Positions 52,623 to 61,639 of a stretch of 64,000 nt of DNA are shown piece by piece. The translations under genes were made by a program, and so were the position numbers. The stretch is taken from NCBI GenBank assembly GCA_900548905.1, contig URMK01000023.1, positions 1 to 64,000 of the forward strand, in the 5' to 3' direction. Numbering within the stretch: the first letter of the stretch is position 1; each line of letters starts with the position of its first letter. Source of the DNA: an uncultured Lachnospiraceae bacterium (lineage in GTDB: Bacteria; Bacillota; Clostridia; Lachnospirales; Lachnospiraceae). Under the pieces are notes generated by a model, which was not told the origin of the DNA, searched no databases, and saw only the letters and a program-made list of their open reading frames with translations.

Positions 52623-52906
52623 TTACATTGAAATTGAATCATAAATATTGATCCAGAACATAACTTGTACTTTAATTTTGCATGTCTTGTGGAATAGCAT
52701 AAGTGCTGACTTTCCCTTTAAGTATCCCATAAAACTTGAGACGCTCATCTTTGGCGGTATGCTTACTAGCATGTGAATATGATCCGGCATTAAATGCCCC
52801 TCAATAATCTCTACTCCTTTGTAAGAACATAACTGTTTCAAAATATCTCTTATAGCAACTTTTAATTAATTATAGATTATTTTTCGTCTATACTTTGGAG
52901 GGAATA
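52623..52906 (-). pseudogene. tnpA: IS200/IS605-type tnpA, second exon (broken)
   Basis: The frame continues from the upstream exon (VFPPKYRRKIIYN, then a TAA at 52868-52866, then LKVAIRDILKQLCSYKGVEIIEGH). The HUH motif HIHML is intact, but the C-terminus with the catalytic Tyr is degraded (FWINIYDSISM where FW..GYYVD is expected). Two defects (stop codon and damaged end) plus an inserted intron make it inactive. Confidence 0.85.
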
Positions 52907-55038
52907 GTCGGGTAAGAGACGGACATTACTGACCGTCCCTCCCCTAAGAACGGAACGTGCGGCTTTCACCGCATTCCGCTCACGCATCTATAACACGTAG
53001 TATCCACTACTTGCGGCTGTACTCTTTTGATATGCTAAATTCCTCTTCATTCTATGTTCCACCCTTCTCTTTGTAAAGTAGTCCTTGTCCAGAAATGGAT
53101 TTTTATTCAAATCCAGCGATTTAACCCTCACTATTGGCATGTCCATCATTTGATAAAGGATTATTGTATCTGTTCTGAATGACCACTGTCTCCCACATTT
53201 CGGATGCCAATATCTGCTTTTCACCCATTTGTTGCCTTTCTGTGGATGTCTCCTTTTTGCCCACTTCCATTGCATCTCCCAGAGTCTATGGTCCATTAGT
53301 GCAAACGTGCTTTTTGCGCAGACGCAGTGGTAGTATTCTGCTCATCCTTTTGTTATCTGATTTAGCTTTACAATCAAAAATTCTTGCTTTGCTTCACGGT
53401 AATATTTTACTGTCTGACTAAGTTTCTCTGTGATTTTCTTCTTGGATTTTGCCGATGGTTGGATTAAAAGTTTCCCTTTTAACTTCCTAAAGTTCCACCC
53501 CAGAAAGTCGAATCCATCTTTTATACTTGCAATCACTGCTTTTTCCTCTGACAGTTTTAGACCTCGCTCGTTCATAAACTCTTCGACCACATATTTAATT
53601 TCCTCAAGAACTTCCTTGCTATTCGCTGTTACAATAAAAACATCGGCGTAACGGCATAGGTGGACTTTATGCTTGTTGTAATTCGGATTATAATGTCCGG
53701 TACTGCTCGTGCTGTATCTTTCAAGCAACAATCGCTCAAGTCCGTCCAATGTCATATTTGCGTAAGTTGGACTGATCAGCCCACCTTGAGGGCTTCCCTC
53801 TGTCATAGGGAATAATCTCTTATTATCCACGTAACCGCATTTCAAGAATTGTTCCATTATCCTTTTGTCAATTGAATGTTTTTGAGCATCCATTCGTGAC
53901 TTATGTTATCGAAGCATCCTCTGATATCACCTTCCAATATCCATTCTGGCGATGTTCTTCTCGATAGGAGTTTGAACATATATTCCATTGCATCTTGTGC
54001 ACCTCTGTTTTGTCGGAATCCAAAGGAAAACTTGTCCGCTGTTGTTTCCGCTATTGGAGCAAGAGCCAGCAATTGTAGACCCTGCATAGCCCTGTCAATC
54101 ATAGTGGGGATTCCAAGTGGGCGCTTTTCCTTTTTTTCATACTTCTCAATATAAGTTCTTTTTAATGGTTTGGCTCTGTATGAGTAAGCCGTGAGGTTGT
54201 AAACTGCTTGAATTTTGTCTTTGTCTGTTGATCAGATAACTCCGTCAATTCCACATGTATTCTTACCTTTGTTTGTTATTACTCTCCTGACTGCCAGGGC
54301 TTTTGCATAAAATGAATTAGTAATTAACTTTTGGAGACTCTTTACGAATCTCCACTTATCAGTCTGTACCGCCTTCACAATCCGTACCTGTATTCTATTA
54401 ACATACAATTCTGCCTGTTTCCAGTTGATTTCTTTCCATTTCAGTTTCTTGTATGTCTGCATTGTCCCCGCAAATAGCGTCATTGAACCTTGTGCATTCA
54501 TAGATTCCCAGCCTTTCATATGATTAGACACGCGCCAGACGTCTGCCTCCTTTCGGATGGGACAAAGTTTGAATCCCTATCTGCTGCATTACACAACAGC
54601 ATTCGCTTCTTCCGGCATCCTTTCCTCCTACGCATTGTATCTCTCTTACAATCGACCTACCTATAAAGGAGCGCAAGAGGGTTTCCCAGTTCCGTTGTTT
54701 GAATTATTACGATGCATTTAGGCTCCATCTTTAGACCGGAGGTGCTTCGTCCATTCGGCTCAGCGCACATCGAAACCGCCAAGTCCACGCCCTCTAACCG
54801 TTTTGGTAATGGTGTATCAGTCACTTTCACCATCTCAAGTATCACGACCCTTGCGATGGTTCACTTATGTTAGCCATGTGCATCCATTCCTAGCAGATGG
54901 GCGGATGTGACTTCCACTTGCCCGCATTGTTCCACTGCTCCACACCTTTCATTACTTACTGGGCATTTCGTGGTAGGAATATCACGAATGGAGGTGATAG
55001 CGCATTTGCGCACTTCAAACAACGACCGCAGGTCGCAC
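52907..55038 (-). mobile_element. Group II intron inserted in tnpA
   Basis: The 5' end is GTGCGACC (55038 downward). Domain V (GAGCGGAATGCGG ... CCGCACGTTCCGTTC, about 52932-52982) and domain VI (GGGACGGTCAG ... CTGTCCGTC-like stem, about 52912-52945) lead to a 3' end ...CCGAC at 52907. Joining the flanks restores the IS200 reading frame exactly (CKYYI-VFPPKYRR), which fixes both boundaries. Length 2132 bases. The encoded maturase is broken. Confidence 0.88.
52988..54531 (-). pseudogene. ltrA: Group II intron maturase/reverse transcriptase (broken)
   Basis: Fragments in order: an N-terminal RT part (AGTMQTYKKLKWKEINW ... GKNTCGIDGVI, ending at 54232), the RT core (FGFRQNRGAQDAMEYMF, EGDIRGCFDNISHEW, 54102-53857), the palm and thumb (EGSPQGGLISPTYANMTLDGLE, then CRYADVFIV, FDFLGWNFRK; 53893-53342) and a C-terminal piece with GYYVL at the end (53296-52988). 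Several frameshifts and stops separate them. The catalytic YADD is changed to YADV, so it is dead. Confidence 0.88.
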
Positions 55039-55096
55039 CGATGTAGTATTTGCACATCCATTTTGTGTGAGCTAAATCGTTATTCTTTTTTGCCGT
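55039..55096 (-). pseudogene. tnpA: IS200/IS605-type tnpA, first exon (broken start)
   Basis: Frame AKKNNDLAHTKWMCKYYI runs into the intron boundary. The expected ATG is ACG (55096-55094), 9 bases after AAGGAAAGG. This is the N-terminus of the transposase interrupted by the intron. Confidence 0.75.
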
Positions 55097-55174
55097 AAAA
55101 TCACCTTTCCTTTCTTACAATTGCCTGAACAACTCTATTGTAACGGAAATTTGATTTTTTTGTATAACGATTTG

Positions 55175-55205
55175 TCTCCACCCACATAACAAGTGGGTTT
55201 CCGTT
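55175..55205 (-). repeat. IS200-type left-end hairpin
   Basis: CCCAC and GTGGG arms around ATAACAA (55178-55194) lie upstream of the tnpA relic, as expected for the subterminal hairpin recognised by TnpA. Confidence 0.45.
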
Positions 55206-55269
55206 TCGGGCATATCCATTTTTCGGAACGCGAAAAACTACAATGCCCTCAACAGGCTAAAGCCCATAC

Positions 55270-55299
55270 AAAAAGCACCAGCCGTTTTCTGGCTGATGC
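55270..55299 (-). terminator. Terminator after the GNAT pseudogene
   Basis: On the minus strand GCATCAGCCA, loop GAAAAC, GGCTGGTGC followed by TTTTT. Confidence 0.7.
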
Positions 55300-55337
55300 C
55301 CTATACAAAAATCAATATGAATACACTAAAAATGCAG

Positions 55338-55790
55338 TTACTTCTCCATAACAAAATTAGTCAAAGGAATCCCGCCCCTTATTACCTGCTGCTCTCTGAC
55401 TACTTTGTAACCCCTATATTCAAAAAATGGCTTCGCCGTAATCGAAGCGCGTGTAGTTATCTTATCTGCCCGAACGTTTTGTTCCAATTCATCATATATA
55501 GCAGTGCCAATCCCCTGATTCTGATAATCTTTGTGGACATATAACCTGTCAAGATCCCCTGCTTCATCTATATCTCCGAATCCGGCTATTACACCATTCT
55601 ATACAGCGACAACCGTATAATGTTCAGAAAAAGATTTATCCCATTTTTCCAAATCCACACACCCTGTGGCCCATACATCCAGCTGCTTTTTTGCGTAATC
55701 TTTCGCATTTACAGTATGAACCGTCTGATAAAATAATTCCGCTAACTGATCACAATCCGATGATTTGTATTTTCTAATCACCACCGTCAT
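55338..55790 (-). pseudogene. GNAT N-acetyltransferase with one nonsense codon
   Basis: The reading frame opens MTVVIRKYKSSDCDQLAELFYQTVHTVN (abridged: VIRKYKSSDCDQLAELFY), reaches a TAG at 55601-55599, and continues in frame with AGFGDIDEAGDLDRLYVHKDYQNQGIG and FFEYRGYKVVREQ to a TAA at 55340. This is a complete GNAT fold with the acetyl-CoA loop QNQGIG, interrupted by a single stop in place of a sense codon (probably Gln or Glu). Confidence 0.85.
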
Positions 55791-55830
55791 CCCCCGTCAA
55801 TATGATTTTCCTAATTAAATACGCCCAAAG

Positions 55831-56361
55831 TTATCTTCGGGCATAAACCAACTCCGTTATTCCATTATATGATTGTGTATGCACTAATTTGAGTTTTATT
55901 TCATCCTGGCGTTCCTCAAAGAGCCGGATACCGGAACCCAGAATTGTGGGCATAATGGAAATATAATATTCATCAATCAGTCCGCCCTGCATTAAGGGCT
56001 GAATGATGCTTGCACCGCCGCAAATCCAGATTGCTTTCCCTTCTTCCGATTTTAACTGTTCAACAACACTGCATGGATTGTCCTGTACAAATTTTATGTC
56101 TTCTGTCGGGGAGAACTTCCTGTGCGTAATGACATAAGTTGTCAATCCCTTATAAACCCACTCGTCAGGAGACAATTCTGTTGTGATCTGGTAATAAGTA
56201 TTCCAGCCCATAATGACCTTATCAACATCCCTGATAAAAGCGGAATAGGTATCCACGTTTTCTTCCTCGCTGCCATGCCCATTCAGCCAATCCACTTTTC
56301 CGCTGCTGTCTGCAATATACCCGTCTAGGCTCATTGCAATATATAAAGCAACCTTTCTCAT
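55831..56361 (-). CDS. Dihydrofolate reductase-family (RibD C-terminal-like) protein
   Basis: A 176-residue protein with the RibD_C/DHFR-like pattern: VALYIAMSLDGYIAD, VIMGWNTY, YVITHRKF, IWICGGASIIQPLM and the end PTILGSGIRLFEE. These proteins bind NADPH and reduce pterin- or pyrimidine-like compounds; the substrate is not known for this group. It is near the GNAT genes, not in a folate operon. Confidence 0.88.
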   Translation of the reverse strand: MRKVALYIAMSLDGYIADSSGKVDWLNGHGSEEENVDTYSAFIRDVDKVIMGWNTYYQITTELSPDEWVYKGLTTYVITHRKFSPTEDIKFVQDNPCSVVEQLKSEEGKAIWICGGASIIQPLMQGGLIDEYYISIMPTILGSGIRLFEERQDEIKLKLVHTQSYNGITELVYARR

Positions 56362-56405
56362 AATATCCCTCCCTGAATTTTCCGGAATGCCAGAATGTCA
56401 GCCCG

Positions 56406-56861
56406 TCATCCTCTATGGACATACATTCTTGTCATATCCTGCTCCCCATCCCCTTGCACCATACAGAGGAACTCCCAACCATAGCGCTCATAAAAAGAGG
56501 TATGGTCTGTTATAAGATACAACGTTTCAATCCCGCTTTTTTTCATGTCGGCACATACATAATTAAGCAGTGCGCCGGCCACTCCTTGGCACCTCTTATC
56601 CGTTTCCGTATAAACTGCGCACACATTTGGCGCAAGGTCTTTTCTGTCATGAAAGTCATTTTCAATCACTCCCAATCCTCCAATAATCCGCTCCCCTTCC
56701 ATTGCCACATACCACTGGGGAACGGCGCTTTCTTTCGTCAGGCAGGCTTCCATGCTTTTTCTGTACTCTTCCAACGGAATATTCCATTTTTCATGAAACC
56801 ACACTGTGGCCTGTCCCGTTATTTCCGATCTGTCTGTCAGACGTATTATTTCATACTCCAT
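56406..56861 (-). CDS. GNAT-family N-acetyltransferase
   Basis: About 151 residues from MEYEIIRLTD, with the beta-4/alpha-3 acetyl-CoA loop (DKRCQGVAGALLNYV) and the C-terminal FYERYGWEFLC. It transfers acetyl from acetyl-CoA to an amine; the substrate is unknown. GGAGGG lies before the ATG at 56861; the longer start at 56903 lies within the preceding reading frame. The preceding frame overlaps it, so the two are probably one transcript. Confidence 0.85.
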   Translation of the reverse strand: MEYEIIRLTDRSEITGQATVWFHEKWNIPLEEYRKSMEACLTKESAVPQWYVAMEGERIIGGLGVIENDFHDRKDLAPNVCAVYTETDKRCQGVAGALLNYVCADMKKSGIETLYLITDHTSFYERYGWEFLCMVQGDGEQDMTRMYVHRG

Positions 56862-57102
56862 TTTGGTATTTCCCTCCGCCAAATATACAATTGTATAACT
56901 CAATATCTACGTGATAACAATCATCTATTAAAATATAATTGCAGCCATACTTCTGGCACATTTCAAGATAATACGCATTGTCTTCCAGCACAGAAGCCAT
57001 GGTACACCATGTATCATCCATGCGCTGTTCGATTTCATCTGCATGTTCTTTAATATCTGAAAAATCCTCTTTCCAATGAAATGGGATGTAACAGCCCTCC
57101 AC
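56851..57102 (-). pseudogene. C-terminal remnant of a small P-loop kinase-like protein
   Basis: The frame reads VEGCYIPFHWKEDF, then jumps to SDIKEHADEIEQRMDD and ends YGCNYILIDDCYHVDIEL. These look like the lid and C-terminal parts of a small ATP-dependent kinase, with the P-loop half and an inner part missing. No valid start is clear. Family recognition is weak. Confidence 0.4.
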
Positions 57103-57159
57103 AACAAGGTTCTGTTACTACTCTATTATATCGGTTATTCCCCAAAAAGTCATCCACTT

Positions 57160-57358
57160 CTAAAACTCCCGCAGTGTAAACGATATCCTCCACAGCCCCT
57201 TATAAGACGTATCCTTCACCAGCCCTGCCATCCCTCTGCGTGGTCCCGGCCTCCGTCTCCCCTCCGGAATCCGCTTCCACGTCCTCTATACTCACCTCAT
57301 AAGAATCCGGCAGAGGGAGCGGCATCCCATCAAACACCAGATACTGAATAAACGCCAT
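57160..57358 (-). pseudogene. Phage tail gene relic (DUF6711-like)
   Basis: From ATG 57358, behind AGGAGGGAGG, the frame reads MAFIQYLVFDGMPLPLPDS ... GGETEAGTTQRD. After a deletion it resumes in another frame with VKDTSYKGLWRISFTLREF ending at TAG 57162-57160. Both ends match a small protein usually encoded next to tape-measure genes in clostridial siphophages. Confidence 0.6.
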
Positions 57359-57361
57359 GCC

Positions 57362-58955
57362 TTACCTCCCTCCTGACCGCAGGTTCTGCCTCGCCTGCGC
57401 ATTCACCACAACTTCATCCAACAGCGTGCCGCCCACATACACGGGAATGCAGATGGTCCCCACATTATCCCTACTCTGCATCCCTGCAAACATTTCCTGA
57501 ATACCGGATATCATCTGCCGCATGGAATCCACCGAAGCAGTCTGCACCTGTGCTGACTGCATAGCAGACATCCCCCGGACTGATGACCATATCCGCTGCC
57601 ACACCGTCCGCCGCCTTCCGAACCAGACCTTTGCCCCTCTCAATCCCATTCGCCAAACCCTACATAAAATCCGGCATTCAGGACTCATAATCCGTCAGAG
57701 GCCCCACATCCGGCACAGAGAAATGGATATAAGACTGTATAGTATTTGCCACATCTGAAATGGCACTCACCACGTTTCCAATACAGCTCCGGATACCGTT
57801 CACAATGCCGTTGATCAAATCCGTGCCCCACCGGAACGCACTGGAAGCCAGCCCCGTGATAAACCCATCCGCCTGGTTAAACCCGGAAACAATGGTATTA
57901 TAAACATTCCCCATGACGTTTCGGGTACTGGAAACCACGTTATTAAACATATTGGACACCGCAGACCTGACCGCATTCAATACGGAAGAAGTCACAGACC
58001 TCACGCTGTTCCACACCCCGGACACCACCGACTGGATGGTGTTCATCACCGTCTGCATCACTGAACTGATACCATTCCATGCTGCTGTGGTAATGGACTA
58101 GATTTCCCCAACCACCGCAGTGACCACACCCTTAATGGCATTCCACACCGTAGTGAACATGATCTGTATCCCCTGCCAGCAGGATGTAAAAAAGGAAGCA
58201 AGCCCGTTCCAGACTGTCTAACAATCCCATTCCACAATCTGCCGGATGGAAGGCATCAGGATTTCCCCCACGGAAATCGCAAGCTCCTCCAGCTGGCTTT
58301 TCAGGATGGTCAGCTACCCGGCCAGTTTGTCCTGCATGGTAGCCGCCATCTTCTCCGCCGTGCCGTCACAGTTGCTGATTGCCCCGTTCAGTTTCTCAAT
58401 ATCCACCGGAGCCGCATTCATCACAGCAAGGAACCCGCTCATGGCGTTCTTCCCCACCAGCGCCTCCGCATTGGCCGCTTTCTCCGAATCCGTCATCTGG
58501 GAAAACGCCGCTCGGCAGTCCGTCATAATATCCCCGAGGCTCCTCATGCTGCCGTCCGTTTTCACCGTCAGCTCCCCGAAGGAATTCCCCACAAAGGTCA
58601 CATCCCCGGTGAGGCTGATCAGCATGGTGCGCATGGCAGTACCGGCCTGGAAGGACTTGATGCCTGCATTCGCCATCAGCCCGATAGCCTCCGCCGTATC
58701 TTCCGCCGAAAACCCCAATGCCCTGGCTACAGGTGCACAATACTTAAATGTCTCCTCCATCATGGCAACATTCGTGTTCACTTTGGAGGAAGCCGCAAGG
58801 TTCATGACTCCCTCAATGCCGTCCAGCATATCCCCCGTCTTCTAGCCCGCTATATCCATGTAATTCATGGCCTCTGCCACCTCGGAAGTGGAAAATTTTG
58901 TCTTAGCACCCATCTCACGAGCTTTCTCCCGCAACTTATCCAGCTCCCTCTCACC
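57362..58955 (-). pseudogene. Phage tail tape-measure protein, degraded
   Basis: Successive minus-strand pieces are recognisable: ELDKLREKAREMGAKTKFS, then a TAG in place of Trp at about 58842, then MLDGIEGVMNLAASS with the TP901-type core (ARALGFSAEDTAEAIGLMANAGIKS, abridged), then VWNSVRSVTSSVLNAVRSAVSN helical repeats, then a last piece with AGMQSRDNVGTICIPVYVGG. Several stops and frameshifts separate them. The N-terminus is missing, replaced by the toxin-antitoxin region. Confidence 0.85.
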
Positions 58956-59061
58956 AGTGCGTCATTAGCCGGATGCTATGTAAAAGACTGATTTAATTTT
59001 TTGATAAATTATGTAGAATTGCACAAAATATATTTAAGCAGTATTTATAACAGTAAATCTA

Positions 59062-59090
59062 TTGACTTTTTACCTGATATTTCATATGCT
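59062..59090 (+). promoter_or_regulatory. Promoter of the toxin-antitoxin operon
   Basis: -35 TTGACT (59062-59067), 17-base spacer and -10 TATGCT (59085-59090), a few bases before the AGAGGTG site of the antitoxin gene. Confidence 0.5.
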
Positions 59091-59110
59091 ATAGTAAAGA
59101 GGTGATGATT

Positions 59111-59431
59111 ATGAGTATTAGAAGTGCGATTGAAAACACAATCCCCATTTCTCAGTTCAACCGTGGATTAGCCGGAAAAATCTTTGAAGAAGTAAAGCGC
59201 CATGGTGCCAAGGTTGTCATGAAGAACAACTCTCCGGAGTGTGTCCTGCTTTCCCCGGAAGAATATATCCACCTTCTGGATGAGGTAAATGATGCAAGGC
59301 TCTTAGCCACTGCCACACAGCGCATGTCTGCTTTTAATCCCTCCACCGTTATCTCCCAGGAACAGGTGGACCGGGAATTTGGATTCATCCCCACAGACTA
59401 TGAAGAAACGGACGGCATTGAATTTGAATGA
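59111..59431 (+). CDS. Antitoxin, Phd/YefM family
   Basis: About 106 residues with the Phd/YefM N-terminus (IPISQFNRGLAGKIFEEVKRHGAKVVMKNN, abridged), then CVLLSPEEYIHLLDEV and a charged, probably disordered C-terminus that neutralises the toxin. The ATG at 59111 is preferred because AGAGGTG is six bases before it; GTG 59102 and ATG 59105 are too close. It overlaps the toxin gene by four bases and likely autoregulates the promoter just upstream. Confidence 0.88.
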   Translation: MSIRSAIENTIPISQFNRGLAGKIFEEVKRHGAKVVMKNNSPECVLLSPEEYIHLLDEVNDARLLATATQRMSAFNPSTVISQEQVDREFGFIPTDYEETDGIEFE

Positions 59432-59757
59432 GCTGGGATGTCAAATACCTTCCTGAAGCCCTTGAAGACCTCCGCAAACTGGATGGCAGCCAGAAAATCC
59501 TGATTCGGAAAGCGATTCAGAAAGTCTGCCAGAATCCATTACCAGAAAACGAAGGCGGCTATGGAAAACTCCTGGGAAACAAAAACAACACCAATCTTTC
59601 CGGCTTTCTAAAAGTCAAACTCCGTGGTGCCGGACTGCGTATCGTCTACCAGCTCATCCGCCGTGATGATGGTATGCTGATTGTTGTAATCGGCGCACGG
59701 GAAGATGACGAAGTCTATGCGATTGCACAAAAACGCATCCTTAAACATGATTTGTAA
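59428..59757 (+). CDS. RelE/ParE-family toxin
   Basis: A 109-residue basic protein with the RelE-like fold: WDVKYLPEALEDLRKLDGSQKILIRKAI (abridged), then KLLGNKNNTNLSGFLKVKLRGAGLRIVYQL and VVIGAREDDEVY. It most likely cleaves mRNA on the ribosome, as RelE and YoeB do. The start ATG overlaps the antitoxin stop. The pair is intact although all around it is decayed phage DNA. Confidence 0.88.
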   Translation: MSWDVKYLPEALEDLRKLDGSQKILIRKAIQKVCQNPLPENEGGYGKLLGNKNNTNLSGFLKVKLRGAGLRIVYQLIRRDDGMLIVVIGAREDDEVYAIAQKRILKHDL

Positions 59758-59791
59758 AAAGAAACGGCAGCTGTTTTGCCGTTTCTTTTTG
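59757..59791 (+). terminator. Terminator of the toxin-antitoxin operon
   Basis: AAAAAGAAACGGCA pairs with TGCCGTTTCTTTTT around a GCTGTT loop. Confidence 0.88.
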
Positions 59792-59795
59792 CCTG

Positions 59796-60020
59796 TCAAA
59801 ACCGGTCTATATCCTCCATGGAAATCCCCAACTGCACGCACCGGATCAGGAACAGCGGCGTGGTCATCTCATGCTCTGTCGGGCGAAGTTTTTTTAGCCT
59901 CCACATCCGTCTTCACATTCAATCCCCACAGTTTAATCAGCTGCGACAGGACCTGATAAATGGAAAAGGTATTAAATCCGTCCAGCCACTCCTCACCTCA
60001 TCCGCGATTTCCGGATCTAA
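59796..60020 (-). pseudogene. Phage tail assembly chaperone relic
   Basis: Minus-strand pieces read VKPLDPEIADE, then after a shift EEWLDGFNTFSIYQVLSQLIK and VKTDVEAKKTSPDRA, and in another frame KLRPTEHEMTTPLFLIRCVQLGISM ending at TGA 59798-59796 (cited in parts). A run of seven A bases (about 59892-59898) sits at the second frame change, like a programmed frameshift site in tail chaperones. The gene lies upstream of the tape-measure relic, the normal order. Confidence 0.6.
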
Positions 60021-60533
60021 TGGTTTTACGTTTATGCCAACCCCAATCTCTGCGATCCCAAATCCATCTTTAAATATGTCAGCCGCTATCTTGGCCGTCC
60101 GGTCATTGCCCTTTCCAGGATTAATTCTTACGATGGCGAAACGGTGACTTTACATAACAATAAGCATGAAGACTACTCTTTCGTTCAAAGGACGCTTCCT
60201 GCCATTGATTTTATTAAACTGCTCATTCAGCATATCCCTGAAAAGAATTTTAAGATGACACGGTACTATGGCCTTTATGCCAGACACCGGGAGATTGACA
60301 ATAAGCTCTATAAAGCTGTCTCCAAATCCAAGCACAGAATTCTCTTCGATTTCAATACCTGGCGTAAGCATTTCCTTCTCACTATGAGGTACGATCCGCT
60401 TCAATGCCCAAACTGCAAACATCAAATGGTCTTTTTAGAGCTGTACCATAAACAGGAACGGATTCCTCTGGATGAATTATACAAAAGGACAATGATAAGG
60501 CATGCCCTTTATCCCCGGTCCCGCTCCGCTTGA
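60021..60533 (+). pseudogene. IS91-type transposase, C-terminal fragment
   Basis: An open frame without start reads FYVYANPNLCDPKSIFKYVSRYLGRPVIA, then LIQHIPEKNFKMTRYYGLYARHR and CPNCKHQMVFLELYHKQ to a TGA at 60531-60533. It matches the C-terminal third of IS91/ISCR-type Y2 transposases; the catalytic N-terminal part is missing. The next small gene is a common companion of this element. Confidence 0.8.
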
Positions 60534-60589
60534 CTTTCCCTCCCATTTGATTTATACAACATTTATTACATATGGGAGGCAGTTGCAAA

Positions 60590-60816
60590 TGGATCAAAAA
60601 TATGTAGATGAACTCAGACAAAAATATATCAAAAATCCTCCAGAAGGAATGACACCCAAACTGGTCAGAGGCATGACCGATTCTGATTTATTGGATATGC
60701 ATTACTTTTTAACTGAAGATGAAGACCTCGGCGATGATGGATTTGAAGAAGGCTTCTATATAATTTTTTTAGCCACCGTCTGTTTCATTATGCCCGCTTG
60801 TAGCGGGCCTTTTTAG
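60590..60816 (+). CDS. Small acidic protein of an IS91-type element
   Basis: About 75 residues, MDQKYVDELRQKYIKNPPEG then MTPKLVRGMTDSDLLDMHYFLTEDEDL, highly acidic. GGAGG lies before the ATG at 60590. Short proteins like this are often found just downstream of IS91-like transposase genes; role unknown. The last 16 residues (ATVCFIMPACSGPF region) read into a hairpin GCCCGCTTGTAGCGGGC followed by TTTTT (60790-60815), so the natural C-terminus has probably been extended by mutation. Confidence 0.5.
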
Positions 60817-61058
60817 TTCAAGGGTTCTCCGGCAGGAGATCTTTCCTTTAATATAAAAAGAACCTGACAGGGTTACCCCATAGATTCACAACTAGGAATC
60901 ACTTTTAAATAATAAAGACTAACCACGTCTCTAAAAATTTTTAATATTTGCAGGTTACTACTCGTAATGACACTTTTTTGAAAACTGGCAATGAAATATA
61001 TAACTTTTTTAAAAAAGCATTCGACAGACATGTTACATCCTGTCGAATACATAAAATT
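60817..61058. other. Intergenic stretch without a gene
   Basis: AT-rich, with no reading frame or strong structure I can support. Confidence 0.5.
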
Positions 61059-61511
61059 CTAAATATCAAATCCCCGGTTCTTAAAGAATTTCTGTAGCTT
61101 CTCCAGCACTTTATTCTTTCGGAAAGCAAGTGTCCTTCGGTTCTCGCCTTTCATCCGAGCAAATTCACAGACACTCATTTCCTCTCCAAATACCATAACT
61201 GCCAGTTCCCGTTCCTCCAGCACTAAAGAATCCAGTGCTTCCTCCAGAACCCCCAGCAGCATCTTTTTCTCCAGAAGTTCATCCATATCCGCCGCTTTAA
61301 AATCCGGCACCCCCATGTTCTCTGACAGGCTATCCCGCCATCCTTCATAGGACTCCTCCGTATACCCATTCTTCTCCATCGCTTCCCTGTTCCTCTGCTC
61401 CCGTTTCTTCTGCTGCCACCATGGGCGGTAATATCTTTGATGTTCCTCTTCTGTAATGTCCATCCATACGGCCTTTTTTCCAGACTGAATTTTGATTTTT
61501 CGTTCTGACAT
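61059..61511 (-). CDS. Sigma-70 region-4-like regulatory protein of a mobile element
   Basis: A 150-residue charged protein with a helix-turn-helix at the C-terminus (ELAVMVFGEEMSVCEFARMKGENRRTLAFRKNKVLEKLQKF, cited in part as MSVCEFARMKGENRRTLAFR) resembling sigma-factor region 4. The N-terminal part is rich in Trp, Arg and Gln (YYRPWWQQKKREQRNREAM). Proteins of this type regulate genes in clostridial conjugative and phage elements. No RNA-polymerase-binding region 2 is present. Confidence 0.7.
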   Translation of the reverse strand: MSERKIKIQSGKKAVWMDITEEEHQRYYRPWWQQKKREQRNREAMEKNGYTEESYEGWRDSLSENMGVPDFKAADMDELLEKKMLLGVLEEALDSLVLEERELAVMVFGEEMSVCEFARMKGENRRTLAFRKNKVLEKLQKFFKNRGFDI

Positions 61512-61568
61512 TTGTCTTTACCTTCTTTACTTTGCAGTAAAGCCAGGTGCGAACAAATGTCCTTTTCC

Positions 61569-61634
61569 AAAAATGCGAATACAGACCGCAGAAATCCTTG
61601 TTTCAGATTTTCTGTGGTCTGTATTCGCATTTTT
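61569..61634. repeat. Long inverted repeat (28-base stem)
   Basis: Arm AAAAATGCGAATACAG... (61569-61596) pairs with ...CTGTATTCGCATTTTT (61606-61634) with one bulge and one wobble around a nine-base loop. A and T tracts flank it, so it may act as a terminator, but the stem is unusually long. Confidence 0.7.
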
Positions 61635-61639
61635 CCACA

